A stretch of 64,000 bases of DNA from Stieleria varia (GTDB lineage: Bacteria; Planctomycetota; Planctomycetia; Pirellulales; Pirellulaceae): positions 9,548,001-9,612,000 of the forward strand of contig NZ_CP151726.1 of NCBI RefSeq assembly GCF_038443385.1, in the 5' to 3' direction. The notes beneath the pieces were generated by a model that was given only the letters and a program-made list of their open reading frames with translations, was not told where the DNA came from and did not search any database. The position numbers and the translations under genes were made by a program. Below are positions 18,085 through 27,792 of the stretch, piece by piece; positions within the stretch are counted from its first letter, which is position 1; the number at the start of each line of letters is the position of its first letter.

Positions 18085-21000
18085 TGCTCATTCGATGTCT
18101 GGTCATCCTGGTGCTTGCATGTTCCTGCGTCTGGGCGCGAGGCGAGACCACCTCCCTTGCCCTGACAACGACCCTTTCCGATTCAGAAACGAGCTCGCGT
18201 CAGACTTTGGCGACCTCGTTCGTTGACTTGCTGGAAATGCAGGTCGGTCAAATCGATTCGTTTCAGGTCATCCAGCGTCAACAATTGACGTTAGTCCTGC
18301 AGGAGCAGCTCTTGGCCACGGCATTTGCCGACACGCAGAAGGACATGATTAAACTGGAAAAACTGCTCTCGGCCGACTGGATTGTCGACGCGCAGTTGCT
18401 CGCTGGTCAGGGGACGCCTGAAAAGACACAGATGTTGATTCGAGTGGTCGAATCCAAGACCGGAGTGGTTCGTGGGGTCACGATGGCACTGATCGATGCC
18501 GCCTCTCTGGAAGAGTCTGCCGAGCAAGTCACCCGCTACCTGGGGACGCTGCATGAGTCACCGCAAGACGCCAACGTGACCGTTGCCGTGGGGGCCTTTG
18601 AAAGCGAGGCACGATTCGTTCGCTTGCGACCACTGGAACTAGGTGTGCGTGACATGCTGACGAATGAACTGCTGCATCACAGTCGCTTTCACGTCTTGCA
18701 ACGATCGGACATGGGTGACTTGGTTCGCGAGATGGAGTTGATCCATGCTGGCTACGTTGACGCAAGCTCGCTGCCCAAAACCATGCCGCGACGTTCCGCC
18801 GCCTACTTTGTGGGCGGAACCATCGACGAGCGGAACTCAGGCGGTTTGTTAGAAATCCATGTTTCTGGCCAAGTCACCCAAGCGGGCCAGTCCGAACCAC
18901 TGTATGAGTTTCAGTTTCAATCCGAGCCGATTGAATTGGCAGGCGAGTTGTCCAAGGTCGCACTGGTGGTCGCAGGTGTTCTCGCCAAGGAAGCACAACT
19001 CCCCCAGCAAGAACACGTGGAGCGAGCACCAGCCGACTCGGCGACTCCAAAGACAGACGGCGAAACGCAATCGTTGCTGCAGCTCGTCCTGCGTGATCTG
19101 TATCGTTTCCGCATTCAGTCACCGATCACGGGTGGTGAACATAGTTTTCGAATTCCCGGCATCGATCTACGGGAAAAGAACGCGGACGAGACAACGCCCA
19201 AGTTCGAATCGCGTGGCTATTGGGCTTCAGCCGTCAAACCGAATTCGATCCTCGGTTCACACTTGCTGAGAAAATCGATCGATCGCTTGGAAACCATCCT
19301 GTACATCGATCCCGACAACATCGTTGCGGCCTACTGTCTCGCATTCTGCTTTCGGCATCAAATCGACGGTGTTTTCAATCCTCAACGAGCCACCGAACTA
19401 TTGCGTGAAATCGCCCATCGGCATCCAGACAGCGAGTGGACCCCGTTGTCGCTTCATTTGCTCTGTGGAGTCGGACGAGACCATCGATTTGGAACCAATC
19501 GCCTCCTCTCTCCCGAACTCAGTCGCCTGTCGACCGAAAACGTCATTTTCGCATTCGAAAAGATGCCGCCCAAGAACCGCGATTTGCAATGGGTTCACAT
19601 CTTGCAACTGCTTCGCTTCCCCTATCTGCAACCTGCCGACGCGCAGTCATTGATGCCCGTGATGCAAATGGCGGCTCGCCGGATCGACGAGACAGACAAC
19701 GACATGGTCCAGAAAGGGCTTGCAACACAATGCAGTCGAATCGCTCAGATGCTGGGAACAACCGAGGCGGAGGAACTGATCCGATCTTGGATCGGTGGCG
19801 AACACAAATGGAAACATCACGCCGCTTGCAGGTCCCTGGCGACCAAAGCGAATAAGGAACACGATCACGATGCGGCGGCACTTTGGTATCAACGAGCAGC
19901 GGATCCCTTGCGTGAAAGCGAGGAATACGCCGAACGCTATGCGTACGAGAATCTGCTGATTCATTCAGCAACCCATTGGCGTCTGGCCGGTCAAGTCGAG
20001 CGTGCGATACGTACCTTGGATTCCTTTTCTCCAAGCGTTCCCAAATCGCTGAATCATGGCTACTACGAAATCGAGCGTGGCCACTGCCTTCTGGATAGCG
20101 GGCAAAAACGCCAAGCCGTCGAAACATGGGTCTCGGCCGCCGAATCGATTCCGTACCTGATCAATCGTGCTTCGTTGTCGCAGGCGATCACCCAGGCTGG
20201 CGGTGTGCCGTTGCGTGAAGACCGCGAGGTCGATGTCCGTTACTTGACCGCTGCCGACGGATACCCACGTACATGCACCGCCCTTACAACCGATGGATCA
20301 ACGATCTACTGCGCCGGGTACGAGAAAACGAACCATCGCGTTTTCGCTTTTCATATTCCGACACAGACCTGGAGGATCCTCAAGCTAGAAACCGACCGCG
20401 TCACCTGCATGCAGTATCAAGACGGCAGCCTTTGGGTCGGCACTGATCAAGACGGCCTGTGGCGATGCGATATCGCCGCCAACCAATGGCACCACTGGGG
20501 CGTCGGCGAAGGCTTACCGGATTCGCACGTCGAATCCCTCGCCGTCAGTGCAGGAGACTGCTACGTCGGAGTCGGCACGCTCAGAGGAGGCGGCCTGATC
20601 AAAATCGATACGAGTGGCAGCATGCAGATCTTTGAAGGCCTGCACGCTCCCAGCCAAGCGCCCACGCACATCATCATCAATGACGATCGCATTTTGGCGC
20701 GGACGCCGAAGTCGATCAGCAGGTATGACCGCCACAAGAAAGCTTGGAGTCCACTTCAAATCTCTACGCCGAAATCCCCATTGATCTTTGTGGGAACCTC
20801 TGGACTGTGGGCCTCCACCAGTCAGCGAGAATTGTATCCGCTCAATCAAGACGACATCGCAGAGGATCACTTCAAGGATGCTTGGTATCCCTCGGGCGGT
20901 CTGAAGGTTGGTTACGTCGTGAAATTCGTGATCGAACGACAGGATGAGATCTGGTTCGGCGGCACGCCCTATGAGTCATTTCTCTGCAGCGGCGTCTATC

Positions 21001-21188
21001 GCGTCGACAAACGTACGGGCAACTTCACGATGTTCGGTCCGCGTGACGGATTCAGAATGGATCGCTACTACTCCACCGACGGAGGCGTTTGGGCTGCCGA
21101 CCGACTATGGCTGGCGACCCATGCCGGACTTGTCGAACTGAAACCGAAACCCCCACGCGAAACGGAGCAGCCAAGTGATGAACAATAG
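18084..21188 (+). CDS. Secreted protein with two CsgG-like domains, TPR-like region and beta-propeller
   Basis: The 1034-residue product starts with a signal peptide (IRCLVILVLACSCVWARG). Residues 25-160 and about 165-290 both look like the CsgG/FlgO/LpoB alpha-beta fold: each has a FVDLLEMQVGQIDSFQVIQRQQ- or MLTNELLHHSRFHVLQRSD-type helix and strand, followed by VDAQLL or YFVGGTI. A helical, TPR-like middle (about 400-720) is followed by a C-terminal propeller with blade motifs such as GSLWVGTDQDGLWRCD and DEIWFGGTPYES. CsgG-like domains form or regulate outer-membrane assemblies. Start and stop codons overlap with both neighbours, so it is inside the sigma-factor operon. It may be an envelope scaffold that responds to the same stress as the sigma factor. 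Confidence 0.75.
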   Translation: MLIRCLVILVLACSCVWARGETTSLALTTTLSDSETSSRQTLATSFVDLLEMQVGQIDSFQVIQRQQLTLVLQEQLLATAFADTQKDMIKLEKLLSADWIVDAQLLAGQGTPEKTQMLIRVVESKTGVVRGVTMALIDAASLEESAEQVTRYLGTLHESPQDANVTVAVGAFESEARFVRLRPLELGVRDMLTNELLHHSRFHVLQRSDMGDLVREMELIHAGYVDASSLPKTMPRRSAAYFVGGTIDERNSGGLLEIHVSGQVTQAGQSEPLYEFQFQSEPIELAGELSKVALVVAGVLAKEAQLPQQEHVERAPADSATPKTDGETQSLLQLVLRDLYRFRIQSPITGGEHSFRIPGIDLREKNADETTPKFESRGYWASAVKPNSILGSHLLRKSIDRLETILYIDPDNIVAAYCLAFCFRHQIDGVFNPQRATELLREIAHRHPDSEWTPLSLHLLCGVGRDHRFGTNRLLSPELSRLSTENVIFAFEKMPPKNRDLQWVHILQLLRFPYLQPADAQSLMPVMQMAARRIDETDNDMVQKGLATQCSRIAQMLGTTEAEELIRSWIGGEHKWKHHAACRSLATKANKEHDHDAAALWYQRAADPLRESEEYAERYAYENLLIHSATHWRLAGQVERAIRTLDSFSPSVPKSLNHGYYEIERGHCLLDSGQKRQAVETWVSAAESIPYLINRASLSQAITQAGGVPLREDREVDVRYLTAADGYPRTCTALTTDGSTIYCAGYEKTNHRVFAFHIPTQTWRILKLETDRVTCMQYQDGSLWVGTDQDGLWRCDIAANQWHHWGVGEGLPDSHVESLAVSAGDCYVGVGTLRGGGLIKIDTSGSMQIFEGLHAPSQAPTHIIINDDRILARTPKSISRYDRHKKAWSPLQISTPKSPLIFVGTSGLWASTSQRELYPLNQDDIAEDHFKDAWYPSGGLKVGYVVKFVIERQDEIWFGGTPYESFLCSGVYRVDKRTGNFTMFGPRDGFRMDRYYSTDGGVWAADRLWLATHAGLVELKPKPPRETEQPSDEQ

Positions 21189-22191
21189 TCTGTGTCAGAT
21201 CAACGTGCCGTGTTTCGTCACGAAAGCCGTCTTGGCTTTCGCTATTTTGCTCTGTGGCATGAACGATCACGAAGCGATCGCTCAAGTCATCCCCGGTCAG
21301 ACCGATCAATTCGCGGGCTCACTGTGCAAACTTGCCATCGTTCCCCCAAAGTCAATCGATCAGCCACGAGTCACGTGGCGATTGACGACCGCCAACCGTA
21401 CGCTCGGCCAAGGGGTCAGCGAACTTGGGCCCGTTGCTATCGACGACGATACACGCGACGAGAAACCAAACACCAAATGGGTCTTCGCCTTCAAGACACC
21501 TGACCTTGATGACGGCGTCGTCCTCAGCGTGGACCTCTATTTTCACTTCGGTGACCCATCTGCCGAAATCCACCACCCCATCCGTTTGCACGCGACGGAT
21601 TGCTTTACCGCTGTTCATCAAACCATCCAGGATCACGGGATCGCAATTTACGATCCAACCGGCGATACACTCGCCGCACTCCAGCCGCTCTCGCTGAACC
21701 CGCGCGTTGTGTCATCACTGAAACACGTCGATGACGAGGCGATCGTGGTACTGGGCGAAGCGATCGCGTGGGACAAACGAACCATGCAGTACGTCAAGCA
21801 GCTTGTCGCTGATGGAAAGTGGGTGATCGTCCTGCGTCCTACCGACGAATCCCAATGGCCGTTGCCATTGTCGGCCACAAGTATCCGAAATCTCGAATTC
21901 AAACCACTTGTGGAAAGTCGATGGATCCCCAAAAAGCTCGACGCAAAATTCTTTGACCAAGTCACCGGATGGGAACTCCGCGTTTCACGTGGTGAATTGC
22001 TACTGGCTCCCGCGATTGGACCTCAGATTTTTCAACTTGCGGAGTATCAATCACAGGCAGACCACGGCGGTTGCCTGTTTGTCGGCGTCTCGCTGGTCGA
22101 ACGCTGGAAAACCTCGCCTGTGCCGCGTGAATTGCTGAAACACATGCTTGTTCACATCCTGCCAAAACAACAACCCATCCAAAACCCCTGA
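21178..22191 (+). CDS. Exported protein, unknown function
   Basis: The start chosen is the ATG at 21178, about 9 bases after a GGAG, rather than the GTG three bases earlier; it overlaps the end of the previous gene by 11 bases. The N-terminus carries a hydrophobic signal-like segment (KAVLAFAILLCGMNDHEAIAQ). The remaining 300 residues mix beta-rich segments and an alpha-beta part (AIVVLGEAIAWDKRTMQYVKQLVADGKWVIVLRP has the look of a Rossmann or GATase-like fold). I do not recognise a family. Its place between two CsgG-like genes suggests it belongs to the same envelope system. Confidence 0.75.
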   Translation: MNNSLCQINVPCFVTKAVLAFAILLCGMNDHEAIAQVIPGQTDQFAGSLCKLAIVPPKSIDQPRVTWRLTTANRTLGQGVSELGPVAIDDDTRDEKPNTKWVFAFKTPDLDDGVVLSVDLYFHFGDPSAEIHHPIRLHATDCFTAVHQTIQDHGIAIYDPTGDTLAALQPLSLNPRVVSSLKHVDDEAIVVLGEAIAWDKRTMQYVKQLVADGKWVIVLRPTDESQWPLPLSATSIRNLEFKPLVESRWIPKKLDAKFFDQVTGWELRVSRGELLLAPAIGPQIFQLAEYQSQADHGGCLFVGVSLVERWKTSPVPRELLKHMLVHILPKQQPIQNP

Positions 22192-22202
22192 GAGGACGAA
22201 CC

Positions 22203-23147
22203 ATGTTCAACACGAGATCCATTCTCTGCGCAGCCATCACATTGGTGCTGGCGTTTTGCGGTCACCTTTCAGCAGCCGAACCAAAGCTGCCGGTTTCCGC
22301 TGCGATCTTGCCCTTTGAAAGCCGCGGCGATGTTGCTGAGCAAGCCGCGCAGGTGACGCAGCTGCTCCTGGCAAACTTGATCACGTCGGAAAGCGTGATG
22401 CTGGTGGAACGCCAAGCAATCGACGAGGTGTTTGAAGAATTGAAACTCAGCAAGTCCGGCGCCGTCAAAGCCTCCGACGCTGTCCGAGTCGGCGAATTGT
22501 CGGGCGCAAAGCTGTTGATCACCGGTAGCGTTTTGCAAGTCAACGGTGACCTGTACTTGATCGCAAAAGTCATTGGGACAGAAACAAGCCGCTTGGCCGG
22601 AGCATCAGTCAAAGGAGCCGAAAACGCCGATTTGGGAACTTTGGTCGAACAGCTTGCCGCCGAGATCAATCAGGTGGTCGCCCAGAAAGCCGAATCGATT
22701 CTGCCCAAGACAATCTCGGTCGATGATTGGATTCAACAGGCAAAGAAAACACTCAAGGGCAAGAAACTACCGTCCGTCACGGTCGCCGTCACTGAACAAC
22801 ACCTCGGACAGCAAACCTTTGATCCAGCAGCGCAAACGGAAATGGAGCGACTGCTGACCGAACTGGGTTTCAACGTGATCGCATCCGACAGCGCCGCTGC
22901 GATCCGAGCCGATATCTTGATCAAAGGCGAAGCATTGTCGCAGTTTGCCACCAGCCGATCCGATCTCGTCTCCGTCAAATGTCGCGTCGAGACGCAAGTC
23001 ACACATCAAGCGGATGGCAATGTATTGACTTCCGACTCGGAAACGACGATGTCGATCGGACTTGCCGAACAGCTTGCCGCCAAACAGGGACTTCAGGACG
23101 CCGCCCAACAACTGGTCAAGCGTTTGATTGCGAAGCTCGTGAAGTAG
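22203..23147 (+). CDS. CsgG/FlgO-like exported protein
   Basis: The gene follows the previous one by 11 bases with a GAGAGGA ribosome-binding site. The 314-residue product has a signal peptide (ILCAAITLVLAFCGHLSAAE) and then AAILPFESRGDVAEQAAQVTQ, LITSESVMLVERQAIDEV and GAKLLITGSVLQVNGDLYLIAKVI. These are the conserved elements of the CsgG domain, which in curli secretion forms the outer-membrane channel and in FlgO or LpoB acts as a periplasmic or lipoprotein factor. No lipobox is visible. A second, less similar copy of the fold may occupy residues 190-310. Its last 32 bases overlap the convergent LExLE gene. Confidence 0.8.
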   Translation: MFNTRSILCAAITLVLAFCGHLSAAEPKLPVSAAILPFESRGDVAEQAAQVTQLLLANLITSESVMLVERQAIDEVFEELKLSKSGAVKASDAVRVGELSGAKLLITGSVLQVNGDLYLIAKVIGTETSRLAGASVKGAENADLGTLVEQLAAEINQVVAQKAESILPKTISVDDWIQQAKKTLKGKKLPSVTVAVTEQHLGQQTFDPAAQTEMERLLTELGFNVIASDSAAAIRADILIKGEALSQFATSRSDLVSVKCRVETQVTHQADGNVLTSDSETTMSIGLAEQLAAKQGLQDAAQQLVKRLIAKLVK

Positions 23148-24438
23148 TGTCCTGACGACTGCTTTCCAGCTTCGGTTGTAGACGTCGCCGTTGAGCGGCA
23201 ATCGATATCCCGGTCGCGACGATCGCCGCACCGGGATAGACCAACGATGAAAGCTGACTGTTCGTTGCCTCGGAAACGGGGACCACGATCGGTGACGATT
23301 GCTCTCCCGCCATCGCCGCCAACACCGCATCCCGCGTCTCGTTGATCCCCAAGTCAGACCTTCCAGAGTCCATCCTGGACCCTGCGATCAGTTCAACGCT
23401 GCGATGCAAACCGACCGTCGCGTTGAGAACGACATCGACAATCGAGTCCTCCAGGGTCAACCCGGCCGGAATGCTCTCGGTGCTCCTCAACTCGATCAAA
23501 CCGGTCTGCTCGCCAAACCAAGACGCGATCGCGGCGTCCGTGATCCGCGGATGCGTGTGTCGCCTTGGCAGAGACGACTCAATCGCATCCGACTCAGGAT
23601 AAATCAACGAAGGTGACGCGTTGCGTGCGATCTCACGCAAACGTTTCAACGATTGCGAGTCGATCTGCCAATCGCCGTCTGCGGAATCGTCTGCGGAATC
23701 ACTCTCGTTGGACCGCAACTCACGACGCAGCAACGGAACCGTCTCGATCATGCCCACGCTGGAACGATCTCCAGACGAAACGTTGGCACCAAACGATTCT
23801 GAATAAAGACTCGGTGATGACTGGTCAGTTGCTCCGCTTGATTGGCCTTCATTCAGCCGACGTTCCTCAGACACCCTCGTGACGTCCGACACATTGGCGG
23901 TCGATACATTGGCGGTCGATACCGTTGCCGCTGAGGCAACCACGCCAGGATTCTTGTTTGACTGCCGCGCCGGGTCCTCAGGCGGGTTTGACGAATCGGC
24001 CGATGACGCAGCGGGCTGGGTCGACTTCTCGCCGACTTGCCCCGACCTGCTTGCGATCTCCGATCCGATGGGCAATGAAGCCGATGTCAGCGTGGTCGGC
24101 GCTGACCGCAGGCTTGGCGAGGACATGACGCGCGACGGCACTCGCTCAACCGGCATCTCGATCAAGATAGTCAGTCGGGTGATCTCGGGGACAAGCACAG
24201 GCGGTGCTTGCGTCCGACGCGCTAAAACGTCGACGACGAAAGGCTCAATTCGGATCACCGTGGTCGGCCTGATTTCATTCGCAAGACTTTGCACCGGCGA
24301 TTCCGAACGCACCATCATCCCATCGCAATGGCGATCCTGATGACGTTCCAGTGAGTGCGAAAACACGCCGCCAGCTAGCAGGCAACGAGATTCCAGTTGC
24401 TCCAGCAACAATGCGCGGGTGAGCTCAGAGTCTTTCAT
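23116..24438 (-). CDS. Planctomycete LExLE-signal protein, low complexity, unknown function
   Basis: The 440-residue product begins MKDSELTRALLLEQLESRCLLAGG, the planctomycete N-terminal motif usually found on exported proteins. The body is Ser/Thr/Arg-rich and appears largely disordered, with a short repeated phrase (VSTANVSTANVSDV near residues 175-188, encoded by a 15-base DNA repeat around 23886-23930). A hydrophobic helix near the C-terminus (YPGAAIVATGISIA) followed by QRRRLQPK would anchor it with a basic cytoplasmic tail. The ATG overlaps the stop of the kinase gene by four bases, and it is the last gene of the sigma-kinase operon. It may be an exported substrate or partner of the kinase; that is inference. 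Confidence 0.72.
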   Translation of the reverse strand: MKDSELTRALLLEQLESRCLLAGGVFSHSLERHQDRHCDGMMVRSESPVQSLANEIRPTTVIRIEPFVVDVLARRTQAPPVLVPEITRLTILIEMPVERVPSRVMSSPSLRSAPTTLTSASLPIGSEIASRSGQVGEKSTQPAASSADSSNPPEDPARQSNKNPGVVASAATVSTANVSTANVSDVTRVSEERRLNEGQSSGATDQSSPSLYSESFGANVSSGDRSSVGMIETVPLLRRELRSNESDSADDSADGDWQIDSQSLKRLREIARNASPSLIYPESDAIESSLPRRHTHPRITDAAIASWFGEQTGLIELRSTESIPAGLTLEDSIVDVVLNATVGLHRSVELIAGSRMDSGRSDLGINETRDAVLAAMAGEQSSPIVVPVSEATNSQLSSLVYPGAAIVATGISIAAQRRRLQPKLESSRQDTTSRASQSNA

Positions 24439-27014
24439 GAATCGCCCCTTCCATTGGTCACGGCCCGGTAGTTTTCCCGATGTTTACGCAGAAACTGACG
24501 GTACCGTTTGACTTCCGGTGCCAATCGAACCGCAAGCGACTGCGCCTTGATCGCGTCCTGATAGGTTACCGAAGCGGCCTCGTTTTGGCCAAGCTGTTGT
24601 TGTAGGAATCCCAAGTTGTTCAGCACGCCGCCGAGCATGGATTGTATCTCCGCGTCCGAACCGAACTCCAAGGCAAGCGGACGACCTTGATCAAGTGCCT
24701 CTTGAAACGTCTGGGCGGCTCGCTGAAGTTCTCCCATTTGAGAATAGGCAAGCCCCAAGTGATTGAGCCCGATGACAAGGTCACGTTGATAGGTGGGCTG
24801 ATCCGGCCAGCGGACGAGCAATTGTCTTGCGATCTCGATGCCACGCCCAAACGTGTCGATCGCCTCGTCGAGCTGTCCAGCAGACGATTGCGATGCCCCC
24901 AGCGTGTTCAAGGTCACCACGACCTGTGTCGCCAACTTTGCATTGCCCGGATCCGATTCCAATGCATCGGTCTGTTGAGAGAGCGCCCGTCCCGCATAGT
25001 CGATCGCACGCTCGGGAGCCTGCTTGGCCAGCAACCCGCTGAGGTTCGAAAACACGGTGGCGAGTTGCTGTTGAGTTTCAGCATCTGCGGCCCGGCGTGG
25101 GTCGGTCTCCAGCAACGAAACCGCTTCGAGGTAAGTCTTCTCTGCTTCATCGATCGCCATCGAATCGGCGAGCAGCAATCCCAGATTGTTCAGCGTCGTC
25201 GCCAACGCCAGCCTTGCCTGGTGTCGCTCGGTGTCGGCCAAATTCTCCGCAGCAAGCCATTCTCGTTGTGAACCAATCGCGCGTGCAAAGAATCGAGCGG
25301 CTTCTGCCAGTTGGCCGGATTTCGCCAAGGCTTGCGCGAGATTGTTTTGACTGGTCGCCCAGTCAGGGCGAATCGAGTCGTCGCTCTCGGCGAGCTCGGC
25401 GTACAATGTTTCGCTGCGACGTAACGAATCAATGGCGTCAGCGGTCTCTCCGAGTTCACTTTGTAAGCCGCCGATTTTTCCAAACGTGATGGCGATGTCT
25501 TGCTTGGAGCTCGGATCGTTGTCTGCGATGGCGGCAAAGGTTTGGTAGTAGCCGAGTGTTTCCTTGAGCAACGTGCTGCGCACCGGTCCCGCAGCCGGGA
25601 TGCCCTCCAGCAATTCAGCCATCTGAGACCCCAAGCGATCGACCGCGTCACGCCAGAGTTGCTCGTTGCGAAACGCTCGATTCGCGTTCGCTTCGGACAC
25701 TCGCATTTGATTGGCGATCATGGCAGTGCTGGTCGCCAATCCGACCAATCCCAGCAAACCGACAGCAGCAACACTGAGAACCGTCGTGCGGTACCGCGAT
25801 GCCAGTCGGCCGATCCGATCCAAGACCGTGGGCGGACGCGCCATCGTGGGTTCACCAGAAAGCACGCGTCGCAAATCGTCGGCGAAATCGGCTCCTGTTT
25901 CGTACCGGCCGTCCCGGTTTTTGGAAAGCGCTTTGGCGATCACCGTTTCCAAATCTCTGGGCAGATCGCTGCGCAACTGCCTCAACGGCGTGATCTCGTG
26001 CTGGTCGATCATTTTCAGAATGGTCGGCGCGTCATTTCCCTGGTGAGCCGGTCGCAATGTCAGCATCTCGTAGGCAGTGGCCGCCAGCGAATAAACATCC
26101 GTACGACTGTCCACCAAAGCCGTTTGGCCCCGAGCCTGCTCTGGGCTCATGTATCGCATCGTACCGATTACATCACCCGACCGCGTCAGTGATACCTCTG
26201 TTTGGCACCGCGCCAGGCCAAAGTCTGTGATCCAAATCTTTTCATTCTGGTCCAACATCAAGTTGGATGGTTTGACGTCGCGGTGCACGACCCCCGTCTC
26301 GTGCGCCGCGTGCAAAGCGTCCGCGATATCAATGGTCCATTTCAGAATGGTCCGCCAATCGGTGCGTTCCATCCCGCCTCGCACGCCGGCATCGTATCCG
26401 CTGCTCGATTCATGTTTGGCCAACCACGCGTCCACCGACTCGCCGTCGATCAACTGCATCGCGTAGTAGTGGATTCCCTTTTCACTGCCGACGCTGTGAA
26501 CAGGGACGATGTTGGGATGCTGCAGCAATCCGGCCGCGTGAGCTTCGTTCTTGAATCGCACGATCTGCTTGGAATCGAGCAAAGAAGCGATCGGCAACAG
26601 CTTGATCGCCACGCGACGATTCAACGATTCCTGCATCGCTTCGTAAACGATGCCCATCCCGCCTCGGCCGATCTCTCGCGTGATCGTGAAATCACCCAGT
26701 TGCATCGTGCCCGTCGCGATCGCCGCAAGAGATTCATCGATCCCCGATGCGTTGAAATTCTGCGCGTTGAAACCCACAGCCACGCCATACAATGCATTGA
26801 GTTTCTCAAGGTACGCATGGAAGACCGGTGCAATGTCCGGGTTCGCCCGCGAAAGCTCATCCACGTCCAACGGCTGGCCGTTTTCCAAACCGACAAGGTA
26901 TCGATCCAATTGCTCCGTCAGCCGTGTTTGCTGATCCTCCGTCAGCCCGTCCAAAAGAGACGGCTCGGCGTCGATGCTGGCATCAATGAAAGACTGATTG
27001 AGGGCGACCATCAA
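24435..27014 (-). CDS. Transmembrane Ser/Thr kinase with TPR repeats
   Basis: This 859-residue protein has a Hanks-type kinase domain at about 108-385: GRGGMG at 116-121, VAIK with Lys138, HRDVKPSN at 244-251, DFG at 264-266 and SPEQARG near 290. All key catalytic residues are present, so it should be active. A membrane helix follows at about 411-434 (VLSVAAVGLLGLVGLATSTAMIA), then about eight TPR repeats to residue 850 for protein contacts outside the membrane. This kinase-TM-TPR layout is typical of planctomycetes. Four-base overlaps with the sigma gene upstream and the LExLE gene downstream indicate one translationally coupled unit. The kinase may control the sigma factor by phosphorylation. 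Confidence 0.9.
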   Translation of the reverse strand: MMVALNQSFIDASIDAEPSLLDGLTEDQQTRLTEQLDRYLVGLENGQPLDVDELSRANPDIAPVFHAYLEKLNALYGVAVGFNAQNFNASGIDESLAAIATGTMQLGDFTITREIGRGGMGIVYEAMQESLNRRVAIKLLPIASLLDSKQIVRFKNEAHAAGLLQHPNIVPVHSVGSEKGIHYYAMQLIDGESVDAWLAKHESSSGYDAGVRGGMERTDWRTILKWTIDIADALHAAHETGVVHRDVKPSNLMLDQNEKIWITDFGLARCQTEVSLTRSGDVIGTMRYMSPEQARGQTALVDSRTDVYSLAATAYEMLTLRPAHQGNDAPTILKMIDQHEITPLRQLRSDLPRDLETVIAKALSKNRDGRYETGADFADDLRRVLSGEPTMARPPTVLDRIGRLASRYRTTVLSVAAVGLLGLVGLATSTAMIANQMRVSEANANRAFRNEQLWRDAVDRLGSQMAELLEGIPAAGPVRSTLLKETLGYYQTFAAIADNDPSSKQDIAITFGKIGGLQSELGETADAIDSLRRSETLYAELAESDDSIRPDWATSQNNLAQALAKSGQLAEAARFFARAIGSQREWLAAENLADTERHQARLALATTLNNLGLLLADSMAIDEAEKTYLEAVSLLETDPRRAADAETQQQLATVFSNLSGLLAKQAPERAIDYAGRALSQQTDALESDPGNAKLATQVVVTLNTLGASQSSAGQLDEAIDTFGRGIEIARQLLVRWPDQPTYQRDLVIGLNHLGLAYSQMGELQRAAQTFQEALDQGRPLALEFGSDAEIQSMLGGVLNNLGFLQQQLGQNEAASVTYQDAIKAQSLAVRLAPEVKRYRQFLRKHRENYRAVTNGRGDS

Positions 27015-27700
27015 ACCTGCTCCCCAGCAGACTCGTCACCGGATTTCAGATCACCAATCGTGCGGAAAGCCTCCAACGCGCGAAGCCACAGCATCCTCAC
27101 CGCACCACAATTGCGATCCATCCGCGTTGCAATCTCCTCGAACGAAAGACCTTGCAGGACTCGCAACGTGATGACTTCGCGGTAAGACGGCTTGAGCTGA
27201 CTGAGCTGATTGGCCAGTTCCACGCAGCGTTCACGCGCCTGCATCGGCGCGCTAGGGGATGGACCGACAGCGGGCAGAATCGCCGCGAAATTCGACGCCG
27301 ACTCCTCCAATCGGTTGGTGACATGATCCAACGAGATCTCACGACGCACGTCGCGTTTTTCCACCTTGATGTGCTTGGCAAAGCTACGGTGCAGCGTGTG
27401 GATCAAAATGCTGCGGAGCCAACACAGCAACTCACCCTGACTCTGACCGCGAAAATCACCAAAATCCCGGTGTGCCGCCATCATGGCTTCCTGAACGATA
27501 TCGGAGGGGTTCAGCCGACGACGCAGTCGACGGTCCAACTGCGTGCTGGCCAGCACCGTCAAATAGTTTCCGTACCACTGCAACAGCCGCCCCAACGCGT
27601 CGCGATCGCCTGCCCGAGCAAGCGACAGCAATTGCGAAAACTCACCATCACCCGTGCGGTGATCCGAGTTTCGGGAATGCGACGAATCGGTACTCAACAC
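27011..27700 (-). CDS. ECF sigma factor linked to a Ser/Thr kinase
   Basis: The 229-residue protein has a region 2 (YGNYLTVLASTQLDRRLRRRLNPSDIVQEAMMAAHRDFGDFRG) and region 4 (LKPSYREVITLRVLQGLSFEEIATRMDRN, then AVRMLWLRALEAFR) typical of the planctomycete ECF group encoded next to kinases. The two regions are joined by an unusually long linker (about residues 125-165), including a Pro/Ser-rich stretch. No anti-sigma gene is present; the next gene, overlapping by four bases, is a transmembrane kinase. In this group phosphorylation by the kinase is thought to replace anti-sigma control. The chosen ATG at 27700 is the first of the frame. Confidence 0.88.
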   Translation of the reverse strand: MLSTDSSHSRNSDHRTGDGEFSQLLSLARAGDRDALGRLLQWYGNYLTVLASTQLDRRLRRRLNPSDIVQEAMMAAHRDFGDFRGQSQGELLCWLRSILIHTLHRSFAKHIKVEKRDVRREISLDHVTNRLEESASNFAAILPAVGPSPSAPMQARERCVELANQLSQLKPSYREVITLRVLQGLSFEEIATRMDRNCGAVRMLWLRALEAFRTIGDLKSGDESAGEQV

Positions 27701-27792
27701 GTCATGGGACTCGGCAGAAGAGGAAAAGCAACCTAAAAGGCAAACACTGCACTAGTGCATCGTCCAGTCTTAGAACGTGGGTTCGGTAGATG

